DNA of 64,000 bases, from positions 186,001 through 250,000 of the forward strand of contig NZ_JAUCBS010000005.1 of NCBI RefSeq assembly GCF_034676705.1, given 5' to 3'. This document shows, piece after piece, positions 18,067-28,300 of the stretch. The notes below the pieces were generated by a model. That model was not told the DNA's origin, did not search any database, and worked only from the letters and a program-made list of their open reading frames with translations. Source of the stretch: Gemmobacter sp. Lineage in GTDB: Bacteria > Pseudomonadota > Alphaproteobacteria > Rhodobacterales > Rhodobacteraceae. The translations under genes and the position numbers were made by a program. Every line of letters begins with the position of its first letter. Position 1 is the first letter of the stretch.

Positions 18067-19206
18067 ATGACAAGCAAGATCAAGACACTGCTGGGTTCCG
18101 TCGCCCTGACGGCCCTTGCCACCCTTGCCCCGGTTGCGGCCCAGGCCGAAACCTACAAGGTGCCGATCCTTCAGGCGCTGACCGGCGGCGCGGCCTTTAT
18201 CGGGGCGCCCTTTGCCGAAGGTCTGAAGATGGCCTTCGACAAGGCCAATGCCTCGGGCGGGTTCGGCGAGGGGGTCAAGATCGACTATACGGTCGAGGAT
18301 GACGCCTCGGACAAGTCGCAGGTCATCACGCTGATGCGCCGCTATGCCAACGATCCTGCCGTGCTGATCGTGGCCGGCCCGACCAGCGGCGCCGTTTCGG
18401 GCGTGGCCGGCACCGTCGCGAACGAGGTGAAGGTGCCGATGATGACCGTGTCCAACACGGTCGAGGCGCGGGAATCCGGCCCCTATTCCTTCATCACCGC
18501 CCAGCCCGGGCCCATGGTGGTGCCGGTGGTGGCGAAATATGCGGCCGAAAAGGTGGGCGTGAAGAAATGCCAGACCATCGGCATCACCGACAATGAAAGC
18601 TATGTCACCCAGGCCAAGGTGTTCGTCGATACGCTGGCAAAAAGCGGCGTGGCGATTGCCGTCCAGATCGGCCTGAAAGGCAACGAGACCGACTTTTCCG
18701 CCGCCGCCGTCCGCCTTGCCTCGGGCGATGCGGATTGCGTCTTTGTGGCGGCCCCGGCCTCGATGGCGGCGAACATCATCGTGCAGCTGAAGCAGGCCGG
18801 GCTGGACCCCGAGGCGAAGATCTTCGGCATGACCTCGATGGCCTCGCCCGACCTGATCCGCATTGGCGGCGGAGCGGTCGAAGGTGTGACCTTCATTGCC
18901 GACTGGGTGCCTGGCGGCACCAACGATGTGGGCGCCCAGTTCGCCAAGGACTTTGCCGCCAAGCATGGCCGCGATCCGGCCAACTGGGATGCGATGGGCT
19001 ACAGCGCCGGGCTGGTGATCGCCGATGCGATCCGCCGCGCCGGCCCCAACCCCACGCGCGACAAGGTGCGCGAGGCGATGAACTCTACCAGCGCGTTGAT
19101 GGTGGCCGTGGGTCAGGGTGGCTTTTCCTATGACGCGGAACGCTTCCCGCATTTCGGCATCAACGTCGTCACGGTGAAGGACGGCAAGATGGTTGCTGCG
19201 GAATAA
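18067..19206 (+). CDS. Liv-type ABC transporter periplasmic substrate-binding protein
   Basis: 379 residues. GGGAGGAG precedes the ATG at 18067. A clear signal peptide (basic start, hydrophobic core, cut after AQA near residue 26) leads to a type I periplasmic binding fold with PILQALTGGAAFIGAPFAEGL and GPTSGAVSGVAGTVANEV. It belongs to the branched-chain amino acid binding family, whose relatives also take up aromatic and aliphatic carboxylates. The permeases and ATPases at 21914-25152 are the obvious partners. It is separated from the following biotin carboxylase gene by a strong hairpin. Confidence 0.92.
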   Translation: MTSKIKTLLGSVALTALATLAPVAAQAETYKVPILQALTGGAAFIGAPFAEGLKMAFDKANASGGFGEGVKIDYTVEDDASDKSQVITLMRRYANDPAVLIVAGPTSGAVSGVAGTVANEVKVPMMTVSNTVEARESGPYSFITAQPGPMVVPVVAKYAAEKVGVKKCQTIGITDNESYVTQAKVFVDTLAKSGVAIAVQIGLKGNETDFSAAAVRLASGDADCVFVAAPASMAANIIVQLKQAGLDPEAKIFGMTSMASPDLIRIGGGAVEGVTFIADWVPGGTNDVGAQFAKDFAAKHGRDPANWDAMGYSAGLVIADAIRRAGPNPTRDKVREAMNSTSALMVAVGQGGFSYDAERFPHFGINVVTVKDGKMVAAE

Positions 19207-19218
19207 GTGCAGCCACGC

Positions 19219-19241
19219 GGCAGGGCGGTTTCCGCCCTGCC
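19219..19241 (+). terminator. Intercistronic hairpin after the binding-protein gene
   Basis: A perfect 10-bp stem GGCAGGGCGG / CCGCCCTGCC with a TTT loop, 13 bases after the stop at 19206 and 26 bases before the next start at 19267. There is no long T tract, so partial termination or mRNA 3'-end protection is more likely than full stop. Either would give extra binding protein. Confidence 0.6.
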
Positions 19242-19266
19242 CCGGAATTTTCGAAGGCACGGGACC

Positions 19267-21051
19267 ATGATTACTTCGCTACTTGTCGCCAATCGGGGCG
19301 AAATTGCCGTCCGCATCCTCCGGGCGTGCCGGACCATGGGCATTCGCGCCATCGCCGTGCATTCCGAGGCCGATGCAGATGCCCTGCACGTGGCGCTGGC
19401 GGATCAGGCCATCTGCATCGGCCCGGCTGCGGTCGGGGAAAGCTATCTGAACATCGGACGGATCATCGAGGCCGCGCAGGCCAGCGGGGCGGGGGCGATC
19501 CACCCCGGCTATGGCATGCTGAGCGAAAGCCCGGAATTTGCCGCCGCCGTCGTGGCCGCCGGGCTGGTCTTTGTCGGCCCGTCGGCCGAGGCGATCGCCC
19601 GCATGGGCGACAAGACCGCCGCCCGTGCCCTGGCCCAGGCTGCCGGCCTGCCCGTGCTGCCCGGCAGCGATGGCGTGGTGGCCGAGGGCGATGACGCAAC
19701 CGCCATTGCCGAAGCCGTCGGCTACCCCGTGCTGGTCAAGGCAAGCTTTGGCGGTGGCGGGCGCGGCATGCGCATCGTGCGCGAGGCTGCCGCCCTGCCC
19801 GCCGCCCTTGCCGCCGCCCGGGCCGAGGCGAAGGCCGCCTTTGGCCGGCCCGAAGTATTCATCGAACGGTTCGTCGACCGGCCCCGCCATGTCGAGGTGC
19901 AACTGATCGCCGATGCGCATGGCAATGTCGTGTCGCTGGGCGACCGCGACTGCACCGTGCAGCGCCGGCACCAGAAGCTGCTGGAAGAGGCGCCAGCGCC
20001 CGATCTGCCCGAGGATCTGCGCGCCCGGCTTGCCCAGGCCTCGCGCGACCTGGCGCGCAGCATCGGCTATTGCGGCGCGGCGACGGTGGAATTCCTGTAT
20101 GACCGCGCCAGCGGTGCCGCCTATTTCCTGGAGGTGAACACCCGCCTTCAGGTGGAACACGGGGTCACCGAGCTGATATCCGGCCGCGATCTGGTGGTGG
20201 AACAGATCCGCGTGGCCAGCGGCCTGCCGCTGGGCTTTGCGCAAGACGATGTGGTCCTGCGGGGCCATGCCATTCAGGCCCGCATCGCTGCCGAGGATCC
20301 GGCAGAAAACTTCCGCCCCGCCCCGGGGCCGGTGGGTGCCATGCGGTTGCCGGGCGGGCCGGGGATCCGGCTGGATTTCGGCGTACAGGCCGGGGGAACG
20401 GTGCCGGGGCACTACGATTCCATGTTCGGCAAAATCCACGCCTGGGCCGAAACCCGTCAGGCGGCGGCCGACCGGCTGTCGGCCGCACTGGCGGAATTCG
20501 CCACTGCCGGCATCCCGACGACGGCCCCCTATCTGCGCAGCGTGCTGGGGCGGGCAGATTACCGCGCCATGGCCCATGACACCGGATCGGTCGAACGCGA
20601 TTGGCCCGCCGACGCGCTGCCTGCAACCCCGGACCCCGAGGAGATCCCGATGGCCACCAAGGAAACCTGGATCGCCTTCGACACGTCCGAGGGGCGGCTG
20701 GATATTGCCGTGCCCCTGCCGCCCACCGCCCGCGCCCCGCGTGCCGAAGCCCGGCAGGGCGGCGGCCGTGGCGGCCCGGCCAGCGACGGGCGCAGCGGAT
20801 CGCCGGCCCGCACCATGGCCCCGATGGATTGCACCGTCACCGAAATCGCGGTGGCCCTGGGCGATCTGGTCGATGCCGGGCAACCGCTGGTGATTCTTGA
20901 AGCGATGAAGATGCAGATGCCGATGAAAGCCGGCATGGCCGGCATCGTGGCCGAGCTTTCGGTGCGGGCAGGCCAGGCCGTCAGGGGCGGCGAGCTGCTG
21001 GTGCGGATCGAACCGCAGGCGGCGCTGGCGCGCGAAGGCGGGCCAGCATGA
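19267..21051 (+). CDS. Acyl-CoA carboxylase, biotin carboxylase + biotin carrier (alpha) subunit
   Basis: 594 residues from the ATG at 19267 (MITSLLVANRGEIAVRIL). N-terminal biotin carboxylase with ATP-grasp loop KASFGGGGRGMRIV, the RDCTVQRRHQKLLEEAPAP block and FLEVNTRLQVEHGVTEL. The C-terminal biotinyl domain (about residues 520-592) holds the biotin lysine in LEAMKMQMPM. It carboxylates biotin with ATP and bicarbonate; the carboxyltransferase encoded at 11872 would pass CO2 to the acyl-CoA. It is shorter than MccA (about 660), with a reduced linker. Placing the two subunits 6 kb apart in different operons under similar operators suggests one enzyme. Confidence 0.92.
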   Translation: MITSLLVANRGEIAVRILRACRTMGIRAIAVHSEADADALHVALADQAICIGPAAVGESYLNIGRIIEAAQASGAGAIHPGYGMLSESPEFAAAVVAAGLVFVGPSAEAIARMGDKTAARALAQAAGLPVLPGSDGVVAEGDDATAIAEAVGYPVLVKASFGGGGRGMRIVREAAALPAALAAARAEAKAAFGRPEVFIERFVDRPRHVEVQLIADAHGNVVSLGDRDCTVQRRHQKLLEEAPAPDLPEDLRARLAQASRDLARSIGYCGAATVEFLYDRASGAAYFLEVNTRLQVEHGVTELISGRDLVVEQIRVASGLPLGFAQDDVVLRGHAIQARIAAEDPAENFRPAPGPVGAMRLPGGPGIRLDFGVQAGGTVPGHYDSMFGKIHAWAETRQAAADRLSAALAEFATAGIPTTAPYLRSVLGRADYRAMAHDTGSVERDWPADALPATPDPEEIPMATKETWIAFDTSEGRLDIAVPLPPTARAPRAEARQGGGRGGPASDGRSGSPARTMAPMDCTVTEIAVALGDLVDAGQPLVILEAMKMQMPMKAGMAGIVAELSVRAGQAVRGGELLVRIEPQAALAREGGPA

Positions 21052-21059
21052 CCGCCTGT

Positions 21060-21692
21060 TCAGTCTTCGGTATTGCCGCTTTTCAACCCGGTGATCAGGA
21101 TGCGCGAGAAGTAATCCGCAACCTTCTGCGTGTTGCCCGCCCGTTCGGGGTGCAGCCAGCGGTAGGTCGAGTTCAGCGAGCCCAGAACGATGGTCGCCGT
21201 CAGGCGCGGGTCAAGGTCACCCTTGATCGTGCCTTCCTCCAGACCTTCGCGCAGCACGTTTTCGAAAAGCTTCGGATAGCTGACTTCACCGCCAAGGATG
21301 CGGTCCTGCGCCTCTTGCGGCAAGGACTTCATTTCGTTCAGGAAAACCGCAGTGCGGATCAGGTTGTCGCCGATATACTGGATATGGCCGACGATCATGT
21401 TGCGCAGCCGGTCCAGCGCGGTGCCGCCCATGCCCGCCATGCGCACCATGTTTTCCAGCCCGGCCTGGTGCGTGGTGTTCAGCACGACGAACAGGATGTC
21501 TTCCTTGGACCGGATATAGTAGTAAAGGCTGCCCTTCATGATGCCGAGTTTCTCGGCAATCTCTTGCAGCGACGTTCCTTCGTATCCCTTGTGATAGAAC
21601 AGTTCCGTTGCGGCATCGAGGATTTCGGACCAGCGTTCCTCGCGCGGTTTGCGGACGGCGCTGGCCTGGTTGCGGGTTGGGATCGTGCTCAC
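21060..21692 (-). CDS. TetR-family transcriptional regulator
   Basis: 210 residues. The N-terminal helix-turn-helix (about residues 40-62) has TSLQEIAEKLGIMKGSLYYY and is preceded by ILDAATELFYHKGYEGT. The C-terminal ligand-binding domain resembles that of regulators that sense CoA esters, such as KstR2 and PaaR (family-level resemblance only). It is convergent with the biotin carboxylase gene (8-base gap) and divergent from livH. A predicted operator at 21824 lies in that gap, so autoregulation and control of the importer are likely, as is control of the other three sites. Confidence 0.9.
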   Translation of the reverse strand: MSTIPTRNQASAVRKPREERWSEILDAATELFYHKGYEGTSLQEIAEKLGIMKGSLYYYIRSKEDILFVVLNTTHQAGLENMVRMAGMGGTALDRLRNMIVGHIQYIGDNLIRTAVFLNEMKSLPQEAQDRILGGEVSYPKLFENVLREGLEEGTIKGDLDPRLTATIVLGSLNSTYRWLHPERAGNTQKVADYFSRILITGLKSGNTED

Positions 21693-21823
21693 GGTGGCCC
21701 TTTCGCTCGTTTTCCGTCATCGGTGGCGTTGCCCCGGACCCGCAAGCGGGGATCGTTGGCAGACCGTTTCATCGAAGGTCAATGTCAGAATACCGCTGAC
21801 TTCTCAAGTTTCAGCGTTATTAT

Positions 21824-21841
21824 CTACCAAACGGCTGGTGG
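21824..21841. promoter_or_regulatory. Predicted TetR-family operator, site 4
   Basis: CTACCAAACGGCTGGTGG between the TetR gene (start 21692) and livH (start 21914). It matches site 2 at 15 of 18 positions. Location next to the regulator's own gene supports it as the cognate operator. Confidence 0.65.
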
Positions 21842-21913
21842 GTTTCAAGGCTGCGTCGCGCGATTTGGCCCCGCACGGACCGGGATGACTGCAAATAGGG
21901 GGGAACTATTGGC

Positions 21914-22807
21914 ATGATCATGCAGCAGATCCTGAACGGGATCGCCTCGGGGGCCGTCTATGCGCTGTTCGCGCTGGGGTTCTCGCTGATCTTCGGGGTG
22001 CAGAAAATTCTGAATCTGGCCCATGGCGGCGTGTTCATGGCGGGGGCGTTCGTGTCGTTCTACGCCGTGTCGGTGGGCGTGCCGTTTCCGCTGGCGGTGT
22101 TGCTGGCGATGGCGGTGGCGGGGTTGCTGTCGGTGCTGGTCGATATGGTCGCCATCCGGCCGCTGCGCAAGCGCAGCCGCGATATCGAATATGCCGCCAT
22201 CGTGTCGACCCTGGGCATCGACATGATGCTGATCTCGCTGGCGCAGCAGGTGTCCGACACGCAGGTGCTGCGGTTCCCGTTCGGCACCTTTCCGGTGCAG
22301 TTCTTCAAGATCTTCGGGCTGCGCATCTCGTTGTTGCAGGTGGTGATCTTTGCCACGGTGATCGTGATCGCCATCGGGCTGGGGTGGTATCTGTACCGGA
22401 CCAGCTTTGGCCGCCAGATCCGGGCCGTAGCGGAACGGCCGGCCACGGCGATGCTGCTGGGGGTGAACCCCTCGGCCGTCTATTTCCAGACCTTCTTCAT
22501 CGCGGGGGCGCTGGCGGGGCTGACCGGGGTGCTGATCGGGCTGTCCTTCAATTCCATCCACTTCCTGATGGGCGAACCCTACATGCTCAAGGCCTTTGTG
22601 GTGGTCGTCATCGGGGGGCTCGGCAGCCTGACGGGGGCGGTGGTCGCCAGCCTGCTGCTGGGCGTGTTGCAGGCGCTGACCGTGGCCTATCTGCCGACCG
22701 GAGTTTCCGACATGCTGATCTATGCAATCCTGTTCGTTGTGCTGCTGGTGCAGCCCAACGGCCTGTTCGGCGCGGCCGGCGTGGCGGCGGGGGTGGGGCG
22801 CAAATGA
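21914..22807 (+). CDS. livH: Liv-type ABC transporter permease (LivH-like)
   Basis: 297 residues, mostly hydrophobic with about eight membrane segments. The LivH signature GASGAVYALFALGFSLIFG-like start (here GIASGAVYALFALGFSLIFG) and NLAHGGVFMAGAF are present, with GGLGSLTGAVVASLLLG near the C-terminus. It forms half of the membrane channel for the substrate bound by the protein encoded at 18067. The GTG/ATG context and a purine-rich GGGGGGAA upstream support the ATG at 21914. The stop overlaps livM. Confidence 0.92.
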   Translation: MIMQQILNGIASGAVYALFALGFSLIFGVQKILNLAHGGVFMAGAFVSFYAVSVGVPFPLAVLLAMAVAGLLSVLVDMVAIRPLRKRSRDIEYAAIVSTLGIDMMLISLAQQVSDTQVLRFPFGTFPVQFFKIFGLRISLLQVVIFATVIVIAIGLGWYLYRTSFGRQIRAVAERPATAMLLGVNPSAVYFQTFFIAGALAGLTGVLIGLSFNSIHFLMGEPYMLKAFVVVVIGGLGSLTGAVVASLLLGVLQALTVAYLPTGVSDMLIYAILFVVLLVQPNGLFGAAGVAAGVGRK

Positions 22808-23691
22808 TGCAGTTTTTCTTTGCCAACCAGGCCCTGTTCGACTTTTTCCTGCTCAGCCTCGGGTTTGCCTATTCCCAGCAGATCGTGCTGCGCGCCGGGG
22901 TGTTTTCGGTGGCCACCATCGGCTTTGTCGCCATCGGCGCCTATTTCGCCGGCTATCTGGTGACGCAGGCGGGCCTGGGCGGCCTGGCGGCGGTGCTGAC
23001 CGGCACGGTCGTGGCGGGGCTGGCGGGCCTGTTGCTGTCGGTGCCGCTGTCACGGCTGCGCGGCGTGTTCCAGGCCATCGCGACGCTGGCCTTTGTCGAG
23101 ATCGTGCTGAACGCGCTATACTATTTCGAACCCTATACCGGCGGCGCCATGGGGATGAACCGCATCCCCAAGCTGGTGCAGACCTGGCATCTGCTGGTTG
23201 CAGTGGGGCTGGTGATCTATCTGGTCTGGGCCATCGGCCGGTCCGGCATCGGCCGCGCCTGGGATGCGCTGCGGCAGGATGAAACGGTCGCGGCCTGTCT
23301 GGGCGTGTCGATCCGCAAGTATCACACGCTGGCCTTTGTCCTTAGCGGGGCCATCGGCGGGCTGTTCGGGTCGATGCAGGGCCTGTATTTCTACACCATC
23401 ACGCCGGAACAGTTCGGCTTTGCCGCCGTCGTCTCGGTGCTGACCACCATCGTGCTGGGCGGGCGTGCCACGCTGGCCGGACCGATCATCGGGGCGGTGA
23501 TCCTGGCGGTGCTGCCGGAACTGGCCCGCCCGCTGGCCGAAAACCGCCTGTTCCTGCATGGCGCCATCCTGCTGGGGGTGATCGTGTTCATTCCCGATGG
23601 CATCGGCGACCTGCTGGTCCACCGGCTGCGCCGCTGGCGCATCGCCCGCACGGCCCCCGCCCAACAGGAGAAGATCCATGGCGTCACTTGA
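22804..23691 (+). CDS. livM: Liv-type ABC transporter permease (LivM-like)
   Basis: 295 residues starting within the last codons of livH (ATGATG overlap). Multiple membrane segments are seen, with the LivM-type motifs VFSVATIGFVAIGAYFAGYL and GGRATLAGPIIGAVIL. It is the second membrane subunit of the importer. Its 3' end overlaps livG by 14 bases, which points to translational coupling. Confidence 0.92.
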   Translation: MMQFFFANQALFDFFLLSLGFAYSQQIVLRAGVFSVATIGFVAIGAYFAGYLVTQAGLGGLAAVLTGTVVAGLAGLLLSVPLSRLRGVFQAIATLAFVEIVLNALYYFEPYTGGAMGMNRIPKLVQTWHLLVAVGLVIYLVWAIGRSGIGRAWDALRQDETVAACLGVSIRKYHTLAFVLSGAIGGLFGSMQGLYFYTITPEQFGFAAVVSVLTTIVLGGRATLAGPIIGAVILAVLPELARPLAENRLFLHGAILLGVIVFIPDGIGDLLVHRLRRWRIARTAPAQQEKIHGVT

Positions 23692-24453
23692 TCTGGCGAA
23701 TGTCGGCAAGTCCTTCGGCGGGCTGAAGGCGATCACCGACGTGACCTTTTCCGTCCCCGCAGGCGAGATTACCGGGCTGATCGGCCCCAATGGCGCGGGC
23801 AAAAGCACCGTCGTCAACCTGATCACCGGATTGCTGCGGCTGTCCTCGGGGCGCATCACGCTGGACGGGCAGGATATCGGCGCCGCCCCGCCGGAACAGG
23901 TTGTCCGGCTGGGCGTGGCGCGCACCTTCCAGAACATCCGCCTGCTGACCGAGGCGACGGTGCTGGAAAATGTCCTGATCGGCTTTCACCGCCGGGAAAC
24001 CGCGTCGATCCTGGCCGCGCTGCTGTCGCTGCCGGTGTCGCGGCGCGAAACCGCCCGGCTGCGCGAGGCCGCGATGGAGATGCTGGAACGGTTCGAGATT
24101 GCCCATCTGGCCCATCTGCCGGCCGGAACCCTGTCCTATGGCCACCAGCGCCGGGTTGAAATGGCGCGCGCCTTTGCCACTGATCCGCGCATCCTGCTGC
24201 TGGACGAACCCGTTGCCGGCATGAACGAAGTGGAATCCGACAGTCTGGGCCGGCTGTTCCGCAAGCTGGCCGACAGCGGGGTCGGGATCCTGCTGATCGA
24301 ACATGATGTCAAGTTCGTCTCGCGGCTCAGCCGCACGGTGCATGTGCTGGATTCGGGCCGCATCATCGCCTCGGGCAAACCGCAAGAGGTGCTGTGCCAT
24401 CCCGATGTGGTGGCCGCCTATCTGGGGGCCGAGGATCTGGAAGGGGTCGCCTG

Positions 24454-24454
<1 letters not shown>
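23678..24454 (+). CDS. livG: Liv-type ABC transporter ATP-binding protein (LivG-like)
   Basis: 258 residues from the ATG at 23678, with AGGAG seven bases upstream. Walker A GPNGAGKST, signature-like LSYGHQRRVEMARA, Walker B ILLLDEPVAGMN and the H-loop IEHDVKF are all intact. The LSYG in place of LSGG is usual for LivG. Energises uptake together with LivF. Confidence 0.93.
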
Positions 24455-25152
<698 letters not shown>

Positions 25153-25193
25153 GCCCCCGCGACCTGCGCACACCATCGCTGCAAGAACAGAAC

Positions 25194-25219
25194 CGGCGCC
25201 GGACCAGGATCCGGCGCCG
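25194..25219 (+). terminator. Hairpin downstream of livF, probable end of the operon
   Basis: A perfect 10-bp stem CGGCGCCGGA / TCCGGCGCCG with a six-base loop, 41 bases after the livF stop. No T tract, so termination here would be weak or factor-assisted. Confidence 0.5.
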
Positions 25220-25304
25220 ATCTGCGAACATCTCACGACCACGGGCATTCCGAACGGCCGCCCTGGCCATGGCACTGGTTACTTACAACTCTGCCGCATC
25301 GACG

Positions 25305-25336
25305 TTCGGGGCCGGGGCCAGCGGCCCCGGCCCGAA
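25305..25336 (-). terminator. Hairpin downstream of the RTX gene
   Basis: A 14-15 bp GC stem with one bulged base and an AGC loop, directly after the minus-strand stop at 25342. No T tract follows on the minus strand. Confidence 0.5.
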
Positions 25337-25341
25337 CCCGA

Positions 25342-28300
25342 TTACAGGAACATCACATCATCTGCGGTCAGGACCAGACTGCTGGCATTGGTGAACTTCG
25401 CGACCACATACGACTCTCCTGTCAGGCCGACGGCAGTCGGGTCGATGGACAACAGCCCCTTCGCCGCGTCCCAGACCAGGGCAGCGGCCGCCGTGCCGCC
25501 TTCAAGTTCCAGCCATTCGGTGATCTCGGCAGCCAGCCAGATCAGATCCTCGCCCTGGACAAAATCGGCAATCCGGTCGGTGCCCGCCCCAAGGTCGTCG
25601 ATTCCAAAGACGAACACATCGGCACCGGAACCGCCATGCATCCAGTCCGCACCACTGCCGCCTGCAAGGGTATCGTTGCCCTCGCCGCCGATCAGGCGAT
25701 CGTCACCTGCCTCACCATGCAGCTCATCGTCACCCAGGCTGCCGCGCATCACGTCGAAGCCATCGCCGCCATACAGCGAATCGTTGTCGTCGCCACCGGC
25801 CATCGTGTCGTCGCCGTCATCGCCGTGCATGGTATCCTGGCCGATACCGCCGGTCATGCCGTCATTCCCGGCGCCGCCGTACAGCACGTCGTCGCCGCCC
25901 GCGCCGTGTACTGCATCGGACCCGTCGCCGCCGTAAAGCGCGTCGTGCCAAGAACCGCCATAGATCAGGTCGTCATGGGCGCCGCCCTCAATGCTGTCGT
26001 TGCCACCGCCACCGTACAGGGCGTCATTCCCGCCGCCACCAATCAGCCGGTCGATGCCCTGATCGCCATGCAGCTGGTCGTTGCCGGCACCGCCCCACAA
26101 CCCATCGTTGCCGTTGCCGCCGAACAGCGTGTCATTCCCGGCATCGCCGGTCAGAAAATCGCGCGCATCGCCGCCTTCGATGTAGTCATCACCATCATCG
26201 CCGTGGATCATATCCTTGCCGCCCATGCCCCACAGCAGATCGTTGCCCTCGAGACCGTTGATGGTGTCGTTGCCGATGCCACCCACCAGCGAGTCGGCGT
26301 CCGGCGTGCCGGTCAGGATCTGGTCACCTATGACCGGTTGCAGCGTGATCACCGTCTCGGCAACCTTCACGCTGTCGGACCCGTTCCTCCCGGCAAGGCC
26401 GACGGTCAGTTGCAGGGGCGTATCGGTAACGGACGACCGGAATGTCAGCGACTCCATCACCGATTCAACCTCTTCGCGGGTCGCGAGCGGGTTGAACGAG
26501 ATGTAGTTGCCAAGGCTGGTGACACCCCAATAGGCAATGATCGTCTCGCCTCGGTAGAGGAAAGCATCGTAAGAACCGTCACTTTCCACCCGATACTCGC
26601 CGGCAACCCCGATCTGCACCTCGGAAGGCCGGGCGATGTAGATCGTGGCCCGGCCATAGGAAATGTCGGTGGGCAGCGTCACGTCGCTGTCGATGATCAT
26701 CGGCGTGGTGGCGATGGTGGCGATGTTGAACTGGACCGTGCGCGACAGGCCCTCGATCAGCGGGGTCATGTCCAGGTTGACATCGACAAATCCACGGACC
26801 ACCGCTGCGCCATCCTGCGTAAGGGTGATCGCCAGTTCCCGATTGATCACGTTCGACGTGCTGGTAAAGGTCAGCGCCTCGAGCACCGCTTCGACCTGTT
26901 CGGCCGTAACGCCCACGAAGAAATCGAACACCAGCGGCCTGCCTTCGCCACCGTTGACGTAACCGATCAGCTCCAGCCCATCGGCGACCTGACGATAGAC
27001 CATGTTGCCGCTCAGCCCGAACTGACCGACGGCCGGGGTTTCAAAGGTGCGCACCCCCAGCACATCGCCCGGTTCCTGACCGGCTACCGTGATGTTCAGC
27101 AGACCCGAGGAGAAGGTTTCCGGCACCGTCACGTCGCTGTCGATCAGCACCGGGCCATCCAGCTCCATTGCGACCGTGCTGACGGTGATCGACGATGCCA
27201 GCCCGTCCAGTCCCGGCACGGCGTTGGATTTCACAACCTGAACCGTATCCTCGTAGAACACGCCTTGCGAATTGGACAGCTTGTAGGTCACCGACGACGT
27301 GGTGCCCACCGGACCACCGGCGGCCATGGTCACCGACTCGATCAGGTGTTCAAGCCGCTCAGCGGTCCAGGTGCTGTCATTGGCGACCTGAAGCCTGAAG
27401 CCATGGCCAAACTGGCTGTTCTGGAGCGGCAGGCCGGTATAGCTTGCAACGGCGGTCGGGTGGTTGAACTCGTCGACATAGAACAGCGTGATGGACTGAT
27501 CCGGCTGGGTCTGAAGCTCGAAATAACGCAGGCCGACAATGTGACGCCCAATCCCGACTGCATCGCCCAGGTCGCCATTGGCGGTCGTGACCTCCAACGT
27601 CCAGCCGGTGTAGTTGCCCGGTGCCAGGCTGACGTTGGTATCGACGAAGGGCTCCACCGACATGTCGGTAGCGGGGCCATCGCTGTCATTGTAGTGGACG
27701 TTCTTCAACCCGTCGATCGGACTGCCCGTCACAGAGACATTTACTTCGGCGCTGGTCCACCGATTGCCCTGCGCGTTGTAAACCGAGACATTCAGCGTCC
27801 GGTTGTCGGTCGAGAAACGGCCCGTGCTGGCCAGGGTCAGGTTCTCGATGATCGTTTCCAGCACCGAGGACGGCGCATCTTCGTTCAGCCGGATCACCGC
27901 GGGGGTGGAATTGAACTGGCCACTGTCCGCATCATAGCCCGCATAGCCGCCTTCAAAGGTGCCGATGGTCACATCGCCCCATTCGTAGGCCAGGATCAGG
28001 TTGCCTGCGCCATCCACACGGAACGGTCCGGCATCGGACAGGCCGACAACATCGCCGGCGGCCAGGCCCGTCACCTCGATGCGCGCATCGTCGACGGTGA
28101 TGCCGGCCGGCAAGGTCACGGTCACATCATCATCCAGCACCATCGCCGCGCCGCCGGCCTGGACCCGATTCGACGTGTAGAAGTCCACGCCAGTCAGTTC
28201 CGGCTTGCCATAGGTCAGTGTCGCCGTGCTTTGCGCCGTGATCCCGTCCTGCACGGTTTCAACGGTAAAGGTCAGCTCGCGCGTCGGGGTAAAGCCCCAG

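Noticed and set aside
25610..26310. Regular short repeats that might suggest a CRISPR array
   Set aside because: They are codon-level repeats of RTX nonapeptides in one open frame, with no constant repeat/variable spacer pattern.
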